Positions 1 to 8,396 of a DNA stretch of 64,000 bases are shown here, one piece after another (position 1 is the stretch's first letter; each line of letters opens with the position of its first letter). Made by a program: the position numbers and the translations under genes. The notes below the pieces were generated by a model. The model searched no databases and had not been told where the DNA came from. It saw nothing but the letters and a program-made list of their open reading frames with translations. Origin of the DNA: Roseateles saccharophilus (lineage in GTDB: Bacteria > Pseudomonadota > Gammaproteobacteria > Burkholderiales > Burkholderiaceae_C); assembly GCF_004342485.1 (NCBI RefSeq), contig NZ_SMBU01000030.1, positions 1-64,000 on the forward strand, read 5' to 3'.

Positions 1-2
1 CT

Positions 3-65
3 GCCCTCAAGCGCCGTGCCGCTGCCCTGGGCTACCAGATCAATCCGATGGAGGCAGTCGCATGA
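3..65 (+). pseudogene. 3' end of a probable transposase gene (cut by window edge)
   Basis: An open frame enters from the left edge and ends at a TGA at 63-65, giving a 20-residue tail containing KRRAAALGYQINP. Short tails of this style (RRAxxLGY) occur at the C-terminus of IS110-type and related transposases, but the piece is too short to assign a family. The antisense of this stretch supplies the last nine or so residues of the recombinase frame at 32-1285, which suggests that this segment replaced the natural 3' end of that gene. The identity is inference; it could be the tail of another mobile-element gene. Confidence 0.35.
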
Positions 66-1285
66 ACGACCGTCCTCAGTTCTGTTTCTTGTGAGGCCAC
101 AGAAGTCTTGAAAACCTTGAAAACGAGCCAGTGCCCCGACTGGTCTGTTTCCGTACAGCCCACCTTAAGCACCCCCACCTCTGAGCGACGCATTCCAGTT
201 GTCGCGAAGATGATAGTTATGCAAGAGTCCAGCAAACTTTGAACATACGCCGAAACCTGGGCATAGCTGATGTACTCACCACGGTCCTTTGGATGGCTTC
301 GCTCCAATACGCGCAGATTCCACCAAGGCTCACCGTTGATCAGCTTGGGCTGGTATGCCTTGAAAGCAGCCACACCTGCTGGTTCCCCTAGCGACAGGCC
401 GTCGGCGATTGACGGGGCACGATCGGGCTCCCGACCGATCAGCGTGGGGTAGTAGGTCCGGGCCAACCACAATAGGTCCTCAGCGTAGTCATTTACCATT
501 GACGCCGAATAGGCAAGAAGTTGTGCGTAGTCATCGAGAGGGATGGGCTCAAATGGGACAGCGAGATCATCCATTTCCTTTCGATATTTGTAGACCTCGT
601 CTGCCGTAACGAATTCACCGGAGATGCAATATATCGGCGGCAACATTCCCGATCGAGATAGATTTTGCCAATATTGCAAAGAAGAGGCGAAGTCCCAACG
701 TTGCGACAAAGAAGGTCTTTGGAGGATATATTTATGGACGGTTTCCTTGGATAGGTCATCGAGGATCCCCGTCGGCATTCCGTCATGAGTACCGCTGCAA
801 TAGAGCCCGAACTCTTGAAAGAACTTAATCAACGGCAAGAACTTGTTCCTGCTCGATGTGAGTCCATCTCCGTAGGCTCGATTTCTGCCCGAGAAGGAGT
901 ACTTTGGAATTCTGTACAGAACCAAGAACTTCATGATCCTCAGCCAATGCACGGACTCTTTGACAAGATTAAACCCGAAATGATTTGTGTAGTTAAAGTG
1001 GATTCGCGCCACTTTGACCGCCGACGGATAGCAAGAAAAATCCCAAGTATCCTCACGGAACAATGACAACGGGCTAACTCGAATCGAGCCCCAATCGTCT
1101 ATTGGGATGCTTGCCAATACCAGCCCATGGATCGCCATATCAGCACCAGAAGCGGTCTCAGAAAACTCGGCCATTTCATCAGCCAGCGAAATTTCGCTCT
1201 GAGACGCTGGCGCATCGTCCGCCTCCTCCTGAGCGTGTTTTAGCTCGTCGAGTCGAGCCTTGATTTCCTTAGCAGTGAATGTCAT
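32..1285 (-). pseudogene. Truncated tyrosine recombinase (second gene of a tandem pair)
   Basis: The start is ATG at 1285 (MTFTAKEIK). It overlaps the stop of the upstream recombinase by ATGA, so the two were translationally coupled. The C-terminal part shows the beginning of a phage-integrase catalytic domain, with the first catalytic arginine in TTGMRRSEVGVLK. The frame then turns into the antisense of another coding end at about 65-75 and stops at 32. The HxxR box and the tyrosine nucleophile are missing, so the product cannot be an active recombinase. Proteins of this type are normally several hundred residues longer. I read it as a gene cut by a later insertion or deletion. The family assignment rests on the single Arg-I motif plus its linkage to the neighbour. 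Confidence 0.7.
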
Positions 1286-3609
1286 TGGGCACCCCTCATG
1301 GTGAGCGGTAGCGAAAACTCCAATTTGAGGCACTGCCGTTGTGCATGTTGGACCGCGTCGCGATCATTCCAGTCATCGAGGATCGCCTGCCAAGCGTGCG
1401 CCTCTTGGCCGTAATTCCTCGTCCAATCGCCGATGGTTAGCTGCAGCTTCAGACGCTCAAGATCCATGACACGGCGCGCGACGAACGGCAGCGCTTCCTC
1501 GAAGATGACGGCCTTGTCACATAGACAACAACGGTTGAAGAAACTGCAGGATGCCCCTGGCGGCACAAACTGCTCCGCGTTTGGCCAAGACGGACTATTC
1601 CTATCCACACAGGCGGCGATGTATGTTTGACCTTTTGGAGATAGGAGATGCACGATCTCGCGATCCGCGAGGCCGGCTTCAGCTCCGGCCCCCGCTGCGG
1701 GCGTCACTCGCCTCGCGTCCGCTGCCAACTGGATGGCCGAGCGCAGCTCTTGAAGGGTGACGGAGGTCATCAGCCGCGCCCTGTAATCCCGAAAGTCGTC
1801 GACGAACTCTTCCTGCAAACCACGAATACGCTTGTTTTTCAGTTCGATTGCTGCACCGTCTGAGTCGTATGAGGCGTCGGTCGTGTCGATCTGAGCGTGG
1901 CCCATGAGCGTGCAAACCTCGTCGATGCTCAGACCAGATTCACGACGCCGTGTTTCGCAGGTCGTTCTGAGCCTCCGCGCGTCAACACGTTGCTGTTTCA
2001 CAAAGGAAGTGCCGAGCTCGATTGAATGACGCTTGATAAACGCCGCGCTTAGTGGCGCAGACATGCCGCTCCCGATCAAGCCTACGCAGCGGTCAAACTT
2101 CATCCAAAGGTTTTTTGACAACACATACTGCCATAGGTCATCAGAAAGCTTTTGGTTGGGGTCGTGCTGCCCCTCAAGCACCATCGACACAAACTTAAGG
2201 ATGTTATAGACACTAAATGGTGCAGTGCGGCTACTGCGGTGTGAGGCCGGTGCTCCAACCTTCCCCTTCCACCCCCAAATCAACACATACTCCGGATCAA
2301 TAATGTCCGTCTCAATATGTCTTTCAAGGTTCCGCGAAAGCGAGCCAACCACCTCTTCGTTCCAGCCTGTATTTAATTGAACGTAGAGATAAAATGGATA
2401 TAGCGTTGCTCCGGTGAAAAACGTCCGTGCGAAGAAGGCGTCTATGCCAACCTCAAACGGTCGATCGATCTCACCGTATCTCATGGACTGAAGCACTCTG
2501 TAATTCGAAATCTCAGCGCGACTGTTTCCTTCCCTCGTCCGATTGAATCGCTCTAGCGACATCATGAAGTCGGCGTCAGGCACGTCCACTCCCAACGGCC
2601 ACTCAGGATAAAACTCGGCCGTCGTGCGGGTCGAAATGTCCCAGGACTCTTGAAAACCAATTCCTGAGAAACATCTGTCGAGGTTGACCCGATAGGTTGG
2701 GAAGGGAACGCCGCTACGAGAAAGTTCCTCACCTGATGCCAGGTAAAGGTCAACGAACTGCTGAATGGTCAAATTCGAACGCGCAGCAACCCGCTGCACC
2801 ATGGCATTCTTGGCAATCCTATTTCTTCGAATTGAAAGGAACTCTGGCGACTTTCCGCGCTCGACGCGCGCCTCCTCAAGGTGTCGCAGCACTAGGCAAA
2901 CATCGGGAATCGATTGCTCCGGGAATGCCACTACCGGAATACTGTCCCAGCTTTTTTCCAGCCTGTTCCACTCGGCCATTACATAGCGAATATCTGCCAA
3001 TGAGGCACTAACTAGACTGTTAAATAGCTCGGCCCGATAGCTTTCAACAGGCCGGTCATTGTGCTTCGGCCCTGTTGGCCATTTGAAATCCGGCCCAACA
3101 TCGGGCAATGCTCCAAAGTCCTTCTTGAGCTTCGAAACAATTGACCGAATCTTGCCGTATCTTTTTCTATTTACAGTCCGCCCAGGGTATACAGAGAGAT
3201 ACCAGGCATCCAGATCCTTCGCAGTTTGAACACCGATGTCTGCGAACGAGCGAATCGACGTACTTGTATATCGACCCGAAAACGCGAATTCAATGAACTC
3301 GTCGATGCCGTAATAGAAATCCTGAACAACAGTAAACGAGGTGGCACGCCCTTTAAGGGCCAGTTCAGCGCCGGCAAGCAGTTGGCGAATGAGGAGATTG
3401 CGTTCCGGAGGATGGTGGCTGTAGTCCCGGCTCCAACTCCTGCCGCCAGCACTCACCACGAACGACATAGAAATACTATCTAGGTCAAGCGTGGCCCTTG
3501 CCAGCTTTCGAGCAGCCAGGCTTGCTCCATCTATCGGAAGCGCCGGGCCTGCTGCAAGTCCTGCTTTACTTTTTGATTTACGTGCTTTGCGTAGCGGGCC
3601 TTGAGCCAT
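1282..3609 (-). CDS. Large tyrosine recombinase / site-specific integrase
   Basis: A protein of about 775 residues, from ATG 3609 (MAQGPLRK); a TTG 20 codons upstream is possible, and neither has a clear ribosome site. The C-terminal third carries catalytic signatures of tyrosine recombinases: LRTTCETRR, LMGHAQIDTT and a nucleophile-like tyrosine in DASYDS. Behind it lies an unusual tail of about 150 residues with a Cys cluster (CSFFNRCCLCDKA) that may bind zinc. This large size with a Cys tail is typical of recombinases that work as tandem pairs or trios in mobile islands, for example Tn554-like or gamma-mobile-trio elements, and not of phage integrases. It overlaps the next recombinase by 4 bp. 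Codon use and GC are lower than in the chromosome further right, consistent with acquisition. The gene looks intact, but its partner is broken, so the element is probably immobile. Confidence 0.8.
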   Translation of the reverse strand: MAQGPLRKARKSKSKAGLAAGPALPIDGASLAARKLARATLDLDSISMSFVVSAGGRSWSRDYSHHPPERNLLIRQLLAGAELALKGRATSFTVVQDFYYGIDEFIEFAFSGRYTSTSIRSFADIGVQTAKDLDAWYLSVYPGRTVNRKRYGKIRSIVSKLKKDFGALPDVGPDFKWPTGPKHNDRPVESYRAELFNSLVSASLADIRYVMAEWNRLEKSWDSIPVVAFPEQSIPDVCLVLRHLEEARVERGKSPEFLSIRRNRIAKNAMVQRVAARSNLTIQQFVDLYLASGEELSRSGVPFPTYRVNLDRCFSGIGFQESWDISTRTTAEFYPEWPLGVDVPDADFMMSLERFNRTREGNSRAEISNYRVLQSMRYGEIDRPFEVGIDAFFARTFFTGATLYPFYLYVQLNTGWNEEVVGSLSRNLERHIETDIIDPEYVLIWGWKGKVGAPASHRSSRTAPFSVYNILKFVSMVLEGQHDPNQKLSDDLWQYVLSKNLWMKFDRCVGLIGSGMSAPLSAAFIKRHSIELGTSFVKQQRVDARRLRTTCETRRRESGLSIDEVCTLMGHAQIDTTDASYDSDGAAIELKNKRIRGLQEEFVDDFRDYRARLMTSVTLQELRSAIQLAADARRVTPAAGAGAEAGLADREIVHLLSPKGQTYIAACVDRNSPSWPNAEQFVPPGASCSFFNRCCLCDKAVIFEEALPFVARRVMDLERLKLQLTIGDWTRNYGQEAHAWQAILDDWNDRDAVQHAQRQCLKLEFSLPLTMRGAQ

Positions 3610-3691
3610 TTCAATCTTGACGGTGGTCTTTCGATGGCAGACATGTTGCCAAGACTTAGACACAGACAATCAAGACACACATGCTCCATCA

Positions 3692-3985
3692 CTAGATAAC
3701 GTGCTCGCAGCCCCGGTAGGGGTTGATGGAGTAATCGAAGGCGATGTCGGGCGACTGGTTGCTGGTGACGATCTTCTTCGCCTGCTCCTCGATGACCTGG
3801 GTGGCCGGCGCCAGCCTCTCCTCGGCGGCCTGCTGGTCCAGCGTGCCCCAGCCGTCGTCGTACTGCTCGCGCTGGTCCTGCGCGAAGCGGTGCGGCATCG
3901 CGCCCGCACTGCCGCGGCCCTTGATCGAGTCGAGCGGGACGAGGCTGGGCTGGGCGGGTGCGATGCGCGTGGGGGTGGGCGGCAT
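3692..3985 (-). pseudogene. 5' fragment of PA0069-family radical SAM gene, interrupted by the recombinase element
   Basis: ATG at 3985 starts a 97-residue frame. It ends [17 protein letters not shown], then TAG at 3692-3694. Members of this radical SAM family (SplB-like) carry a conserved [17 protein letters not shown] segment, where the Cys residues bind the 4Fe-4S cluster. The match is clear up to GCEH, and then the frame enters foreign sequence at about 3700. Only the first cluster cysteine remains, so the product is non-functional. The rest of the gene is expected beyond the other end of the element, outside this window. The break within the most conserved codons suggests targeted integration by the adjacent recombinases, which is inference. 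Confidence 0.82.
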
Positions 3986-3986
3986 G

Positions 3987-4002
3987 CTGTAAATATATAC
4001 AG
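3987..4002. promoter_or_regulatory. LexA (SOS) box
   Basis: CTGTAAATATATACAG matches the gammaproteobacterial/betaproteobacterial LexA consensus CTG-N10-CAG with an AT-rich core; the outer six bases on each side (GCTGTA/TACAGC) form a perfect palindrome. It lies directly upstream of ATG 3985 of the radical SAM fragment, so LexA bound here would block its transcription. From memory, the Pseudomonas aeruginosa homologue PA0069 is a LexA regulon member, which supports the reading. After the insertion the box would drive only the fragment and possibly read into the element in the direction of the recombinase genes. Confidence 0.8.
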
Positions 4003-4037
4003 CATTCGTCCACACCGCCAGACGACGGCCCGGCGAT

Positions 4038-4598
4038 TTACTGGGCGGGCTTGAGCATGGTCTTCAGCCGCGCCAGCAGGCGCTCGTCCACGCCGGCCAG
4101 CATCGAGGTGCGGGCGGCGACGCGGCCCTCGCCGTCGAGCAGGATCAGCTCGCCGCTGTGGTTGAAGTCGCCATTGGGCAGGGCCCGGTACTGGAACTTC
4201 AGCAGCGCGGCGATCTTGCGCACGCTGGCCGGGTCGGTGCGCGCCAGATGCCAGCGCGTACCGTCCACGCCGCGCTCGCGGGCTTTCGCGGCCAGCACGG
4301 CGACGCTGTCGCGCGCCGGGTCGAAGCTGACGAAGATCACGCGCAGCTCACGCCTCTCGGCCTCGCTGAGCGAGGCTTCGGTGGCGCGCGCGGCCTCGAC
4401 GAGCATCGGGCAGACGAACTCGCAGGATGTGTAGAACATGCTGACCAGCACCGGGTGGCCCTGGGCGGCGTCCAAGGCCAGCGACTGGCCCTGCTGGTCG
4501 GTCAGGATGGCCTTGAGCTGGTAGACCGAATCGCTCGGCCAGGCCCAGGCCAGGCTGCTGCACAGCAGCGCGGCCGCAAGGCAGAGTCTTCTCTTCAT
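4038..4598 (-). CDS. SCO1/SenC-family copper chaperone
   Basis: 186 residues with an N-terminal signal peptide ([19 protein letters not shown]). The thioredoxin-like fold carries the copper-binding CxxxC motif ([11 protein letters not shown], near residue 60) and the later conserved His (DFNHSGE). SCO proteins deliver copper, usually to the CuA site of cytochrome oxidase. Here the gene follows nirK and nirV and overlaps nirV by ATGA, so the likely job is copper supply to the copper nitrite reductase in the periplasm. It is the last gene of the nirK operon and is probably controlled from the box at 6800. The role in NirK maturation is inferred from position. Confidence 0.85.
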   Translation of the reverse strand: MKRRLCLAAALLCSSLAWAWPSDSVYQLKAILTDQQGQSLALDAAQGHPVLVSMFYTSCEFVCPMLVEAARATEASLSEAERRELRVIFVSFDPARDSVAVLAAKARERGVDGTRWHLARTDPASVRKIAALLKFQYRALPNGDFNHSGELILLDGEGRVAARTSMLAGVDERLLARLKTMLKPAQ

Positions 4599-5302
4599 CG
4601 TGAAATCTCCTTGGCGCAGCGAAAGCCCAGGCTGGCCGTGCTGTCGGCCGCGCTCAGCGAGGCCAGCAGCGCGATGCGCATCAGCACGGCATAGTTCTGG
4701 CGGTCCTGCAGATCCAGCGCGCCAGCGCCGCAGAACTTGAGCCGGTCGGGGTCTTCGGCGCTGCGGCTATCGGAATTGACCAGCAGGCTGTTGAAGTCGT
4801 CCACCCATTCCCAGACCAGGCCGTGCAGGTCGCGCACGCCGTAGACATTGGGCGCGCCGCCGACGGCCGGCAGCGGGGTGTTGGCCGGGCGCGCATACCA
4901 GCCGAGGATGGTGGCCAGCCAGCGCGGGTCGCTGCGCGCGTCCGGGCGCGTCGCGTCGGCCGCGGCGGCGTACTCCCATTCCAGCCAGGTCGGCAGCCGC
5001 GCGCCCTCGCTCTCGCAATAGGCCTGGGCCGCGAACCAGCTGACCGCCGTCTGCGGCGCATCGGGGGCGCCCTCCGCCTGCAGATAGCCGGCCGACGCGA
5101 AGGCCTGCGGCGCGCGCTCGGCCTGCCATTCGGGATGCTCCTGCAGGAAGGCCGCGAACTCGGCCCGCGTGACCGGCCGCTCGCGCAGCGCGAAGGCGGC
5201 GACGCTGGCCGGCTCGCGGTCCGAGTCGCGCGCCAGCACGCTGGCGATGTGACCAGCAGGCAGGCTCACATAGGCCGCCAGTGCGAGTGCGGCCAGGCTC
5301 AT
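4595..5302 (-). CDS. nirV: NirV-like protein (formylglycine-generating-enzyme/SUMF1 fold)
   Basis: 235 residues with an N-terminal hydrophobic stretch ([17 protein letters not shown]) that could be a signal anchor. The body is an FGE-sulfatase/EgtB-type domain, seen in PVTRAEFAAFL, QTAVSWFAAQAYCESEGARL, PTWLEWEYAAA, and the C-terminal LGFRCAKE typical of the family. NirV is known as a companion of copper nitrite reductases; its exact function is unsettled. Its start overlaps the nirK stop (TGATG) and its end overlaps the SCO gene (ATGA), so the three are co-translated. Export to the periplasm fits its partners. Confidence 0.85.
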   Translation of the reverse strand: MSLAALALAAYVSLPAGHIASVLARDSDREPASVAAFALRERPVTRAEFAAFLQEHPEWQAERAPQAFASAGYLQAEGAPDAPQTAVSWFAAQAYCESEGARLPTWLEWEYAAAADATRPDARSDPRWLATILGWYARPANTPLPAVGGAPNVYGVRDLHGLVWEWVDDFNSLLVNSDSRSAEDPDRLKFCGAGALDLQDRQNYAVLMRIALLASLSAADSTASLGFRCAKEISR

Positions 5303-6744
5303 CAGTGAGCCGCCGCGGCAGCCGCCGGCTTGCTGGCGCGGGCCTTCTTGACCTCGTCGGCCGCGATGCTGCCACCGGCGTTGTCCCAGCTGTTCAGCAC
5401 ATAGGTCAGGATGTTGGCGACCTCGTCGTCATTGAGCTGATTCATCGGTGGCATCACCGAGTTGTAGTCCTTGCCGTTGACGGTGACCTTGCCCGACAGG
5501 CCGTTCAGCACCACGCCGACGGCGCGCTTGGGGTCGGCGCCCAGGAAGTCGGACTTGGCCAGCGGCGGGAAGACGCCCGGCAGGCCGGCGCCACCGGCTT
5601 GGTGGCAGACCGAGCAGGTGCCGGCGAACAGTTCCTTGCCGGCGGCGATCTGGTCCTGCAGCGTCAGCTTGCCGCTGGCGGCGGCCTGCGTGGCGGTGGC
5701 CACGGCCTTCAGGTTGGGCTGGGCGCGGTCGCCGAGGTAGACGGAGTCCAGTTCCTTGCCAGAGTAGATGCTCTTGTCCTCGGGGCCGTCGATCTTCAGG
5801 ATGGCCAGCGCGCCCTTGTTGAAGGCACGGAAGATGGAGTGGTCGACCAGCACATAGCTGCCCGGCACCTTGGCCTTGAAGTCGACGATGGCGGCGCCGC
5901 CGGCCGGGATCAGCGTCGTCTGCACGTTCTTCTGCGCCAGCGTGCCGCCCTCGAAGCGCACGTTGTCGAAGATGGCGCCGATGACGTGGAAGCTCGACAC
6001 CAGGTTGGGGCCGCCGTTGCCGACGAACATGCGCACCGTCTCACCGGTCTTGGCCTTCAGCGCGCGGTCGCCGGTCAGCGAACCCTCGGCGCCGTTGAAG
6101 ACAACATAGGTCGGGCGCTCGTCGATGGCCTTCTCCATGTCGAAGGGCTGCTGGCCCTTCTCGCGGTACTTGCCGGCCGTGTAGAAGTCGCCCTGCATAA
6201 CGTAGTACTCGTGATCCACCTTGGGCAGGCCCTGCGGCGGCTCGACGAGGATGAGGCCGTACATGCCGTTGGCCACGTGCATGCCCACTGGCGCCGTCGC
6301 GCAGTGGTACACATAGATGCCTTCGTTCAGCGCCTTGAACGTGAACTGCGATTCATGCCCCGGCGCCGTGAAGCTGGACGCCGCGCCGCCGCCCGGGCCG
6401 GTCACGCCGTGCAGGTCGATGTTGTGCGGCATCTTGCTGCTCGGGTGGTTCTTCAGGTGAAACTCGACGGTGTCGCCCTGGCGCACGCGGATGAAGCTGC
6501 CCGGCACCGTGCCGCCGAAGGTCCAGAAGGTGTAGCTGACGCCTTCCGAGAGGGACATCTCCTTCTCGACCACTTCCAGCTCGACGATGACCTTGGCCGG
6601 CGCCTTGCGACCGGTGGGCGGCGGCACCAGCGGCGGGCTGGTCAGCTCCGCCCTCACGACGGGCAGGGGCGTCTGGGCCTGCAACGGCTGCAACGCCAGC
6701 AGCGATGTGACCAGCACGGCCAAGCCCAACAGTCGGGTACGCAT
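5302..6744 (-). CDS. nirK: Copper-containing nitrite reductase with C-terminal cytochrome c domain
   Basis: 480 residues. A signal peptide ([24 protein letters not shown]) is followed by two cupredoxin domains with copper-ligand segments [27 protein letters not shown] and SSFHVIG. A further C-terminal domain of about 110 residues carries the heme motif CSVCH and a later methionine in NSVMPPM. NirK reduces nitrite to nitric oxide in the periplasm; the tethered cytochrome c, known from some betaproteobacterial NirKs, supplies electrons directly. A strong ribosome site (AAGGAG) precedes ATG 6744. The gene leads the nirK-nirV-sco operon and has an FNR/Dnr-type box at 6800-6813. The Lys/Ala-rich tail at the end is low complexity. 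No nor genes are in the window. Confidence 0.95.
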   Translation of the reverse strand: MRTRLLGLAVLVTSLLALQPLQAQTPLPVVRAELTSPPLVPPPTGRKAPAKVIVELEVVEKEMSLSEGVSYTFWTFGGTVPGSFIRVRQGDTVEFHLKNHPSSKMPHNIDLHGVTGPGGGAASSFTAPGHESQFTFKALNEGIYVYHCATAPVGMHVANGMYGLILVEPPQGLPKVDHEYYVMQGDFYTAGKYREKGQQPFDMEKAIDERPTYVVFNGAEGSLTGDRALKAKTGETVRMFVGNGGPNLVSSFHVIGAIFDNVRFEGGTLAQKNVQTTLIPAGGAAIVDFKAKVPGSYVLVDHSIFRAFNKGALAILKIDGPEDKSIYSGKELDSVYLGDRAQPNLKAVATATQAAASGKLTLQDQIAAGKELFAGTCSVCHQAGGAGLPGVFPPLAKSDFLGADPKRAVGVVLNGLSGKVTVNGKDYNSVMPPMNQLNDDEVANILTYVLNSWDNAGGSIAADEVKKARASKPAAAAAAH

Positions 6745-6799
6745 GTGGAAATCTCCTTGTTGTGTGCGGCCATGCTAGGGAGCCCGTGCGACAACGGGA

Positions 6800-6813
6800 T
6801 TGCGTTGGATCAA
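6800..6813. promoter_or_regulatory. FNR/Dnr-type box of the nirK promoter
   Basis: TTGCGTTGGATCAA fits TTG-N8-CAA with one perfect half (ATCAA). A -10-like TAGCAT lies at 6777-6772 on the minus strand, about 30 bp from the box centre, and would place transcription start near 6765, leaving a short leader with AAGGAG before nirK. This is class II activator geometry. It might also act on the dksA-like gene at 6926, but the spacing fits nirK better. Confidence 0.65.
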
Positions 6814-6925
6814 AGACGGCGCCGCGGCCACGCGGCGGGCGCCCGAGACGAGCGCCGCTTGCGCCGCGTCAAAGAGAAATCGCCGCAACCGGCCTAGCCT
6901 TGCCCGGCCAAAGCCAGGGGATTCC

Positions 6926-7303
6926 ATGCCAACGCTCTCCACACCTAACCCGGCCACCGATGGCCTCGACATCGAGGCCTTCGGCCTTGCGTTGCGCGCG
7001 CGGCGCGCGGTCCTGCACCAGGCCCTGCGGCCCGACGAGGCCGCCAGGGAGGCCGCGCACGATGTGACCGACCAGAAGGACTGCGCGGCCCGCAGCGAGG
7101 CCGACGACGTCGAGGACGAGCACCAGCGGCTCGAACTCGCCGAACTGCGCGACGTCGACGCCGCCCTGCAGCGGCTGGAGCGCGGCGAATACGGTCTGTG
7201 CGAGCGCTGCGACGAACCTATCCCGCCGGAGCGCCTGCGCGCCAACCCGTCGGCCCTGCGCTGCACGGCCTGCCAGGCCGCGCACGAAGCGCGCGAGCCC
7301 TGA
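6926..7303 (+). CDS. TraR/DksA-family zinc-finger protein
   Basis: 125 residues from ATG 6926, preceded by an AGGGG-type ribosome site; longer upstream starts would run across the nirK promoter region. The N-terminal part is acidic and helical (a coiled coil like DksA), and the C-terminal part has the C4 finger CERCDEPIPPERL...LRCTACQ. Proteins of this family enter the secondary channel of RNA polymerase or act as stress regulators. It is shorter than true DksA (about 150 residues), so a paralogue with a specialised role is likely. Followed 15 bp later by an alcohol dehydrogenase and then a UspA gene, which look co-transcribed. Confidence 0.85.
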   Translation: MPTLSTPNPATDGLDIEAFGLALRARRAVLHQALRPDEAAREAAHDVTDQKDCAARSEADDVEDEHQRLELAELRDVDAALQRLERGEYGLCERCDEPIPPERLRANPSALRCTACQAAHEAREP

Positions 7304-7318
7304 CCCCGGGGAGCCGCC

Positions 7319-8341
7319 ATGCCGATGATGAAAGCCGCTATCGTCCGCGCCTACCGCGAACCGCTCAGCCTGGAGGAAGTGCCGGTGCCCGAAGTGGCGC
7401 CGGGGCGGATCCTCGTCAAGGTGGCGGCCTGCGGCGTCTGCCACACCGACCTGCACGCCGCCGACGGCGACTGGCCCGTCAAGCCGCCCCTGCCCTTCAT
7501 TCCCGGCCACGAGGGCGTCGGCCATGTCGCGGCCGTGGGGGCTGGCGTGCGCGGCATCCGCGAGGGCGACCGCGTCGGCGTGCCCTGGCTGCACACCGCC
7601 TGCGGCCACTGCGAGCACTGCCTGACGGGCTGGGAGACGCTGTGCGACAGCCAGCAGATGACCGGCTACACGGTCAACGGCGGCTTTGCCGAATACGTGC
7701 TCGCAGACCCCGCCTATGTCGGCCACCTGCCCGCCGGCCTGTCCTTCGAGGCGCTCGCGCCCATCCTGTGCGCCGGCGTGACGGTCTACAAGGGCCTGAA
7801 GGTGCTGGACGCGCGACCCGGCCAGTGGGTCGCCGTCGTCGGCGTGGGCGGCCTCGGGCATCTGGCCGTGCAGTACGCGCGGGCCATGGGCTACCACGTC
7901 GCGGCGGTGGACATCGACAGCAGCCGGCTGCAGATGGCCGGGCGCCTGGGCGCCGAACTCTGCATCAACGCCGCCGAATGCGACCCGGCGGCCGCGCTTC
8001 AGCAGGAGCTGCGCGGCGTGCACGGCGCCCTCGTCACGGCGGTCTCGCGCGAGTCCTTCGGCCAATCGCTGGGCATGCTGCACAAGCGCGGCACGATGTC
8101 CATGGTGGGCCTGCCGCCCGGCGACTTCGCGCTGCCCATCTTCGACGTGGTGCTCAACGCCAAGACCGTGCGCGGCTCCATCGTCGGCAGCCGCCAGGAC
8201 CTGAACGAGGCGCTGCAGTTCGCCGCCGAGGGCAAGGTGCACGCCGCCACGACGACGCACCGGCTCGAGGACGTCAACCACATCCTCGAAGACCTGCGCG
8301 TCGGCCGCGTCGACGGGCGGGCCGTGCTGAGCATCACCTGA
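7319..8341 (+). CDS. Zinc-dependent alcohol dehydrogenase (AdhP type)
   Basis: 340 residues. Medium-chain dehydrogenase features are all present: catalytic zinc ligands in CGVCHTDLH and GHEGVG, the structural-zinc lobe CGHCEHCLTGWETLC, and the NAD-binding Rossmann motif GVGGLGHLAVQYA. The expected reaction is reversible oxidation of primary alcohols such as ethanol to the aldehyde with NAD. The length is normal for the family. It lies between a DksA-like gene and a universal stress protein on the same strand. In low-oxygen regulons such an enzyme commonly serves fermentation or redox balancing; that link is inference from the surrounding regulatory boxes. Confidence 0.93.
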   Translation: MPMMKAAIVRAYREPLSLEEVPVPEVAPGRILVKVAACGVCHTDLHAADGDWPVKPPLPFIPGHEGVGHVAAVGAGVRGIREGDRVGVPWLHTACGHCEHCLTGWETLCDSQQMTGYTVNGGFAEYVLADPAYVGHLPAGLSFEALAPILCAGVTVYKGLKVLDARPGQWVAVVGVGGLGHLAVQYARAMGYHVAAVDIDSSRLQMAGRLGAELCINAAECDPAAALQQELRGVHGALVTAVSRESFGQSLGMLHKRGTMSMVGLPPGDFALPIFDVVLNAKTVRGSIVGSRQDLNEALQFAAEGKVHAATTTHRLEDVNHILEDLRVGRVDGRAVLSIT

Positions 8342-8396
8342 CCCCGACCCCGCTCCGATCTCATCCCCATCCCATCCACCAGGAGGCATACACGCC

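Noticed and set aside
3610-3669. TTG start at 3669 for the large recombinase
   Set aside because: No ribosome site and close to the element edge; ATG 3609 is preferred, though neither is certain.
6800-6925. Longer start for the DksA-like gene at 6800
   Set aside because: The extra 42 codons are Arg/Ala-rich, cover the nirK promoter box, and ATG 6926 has a ribosome site and the family-like length.
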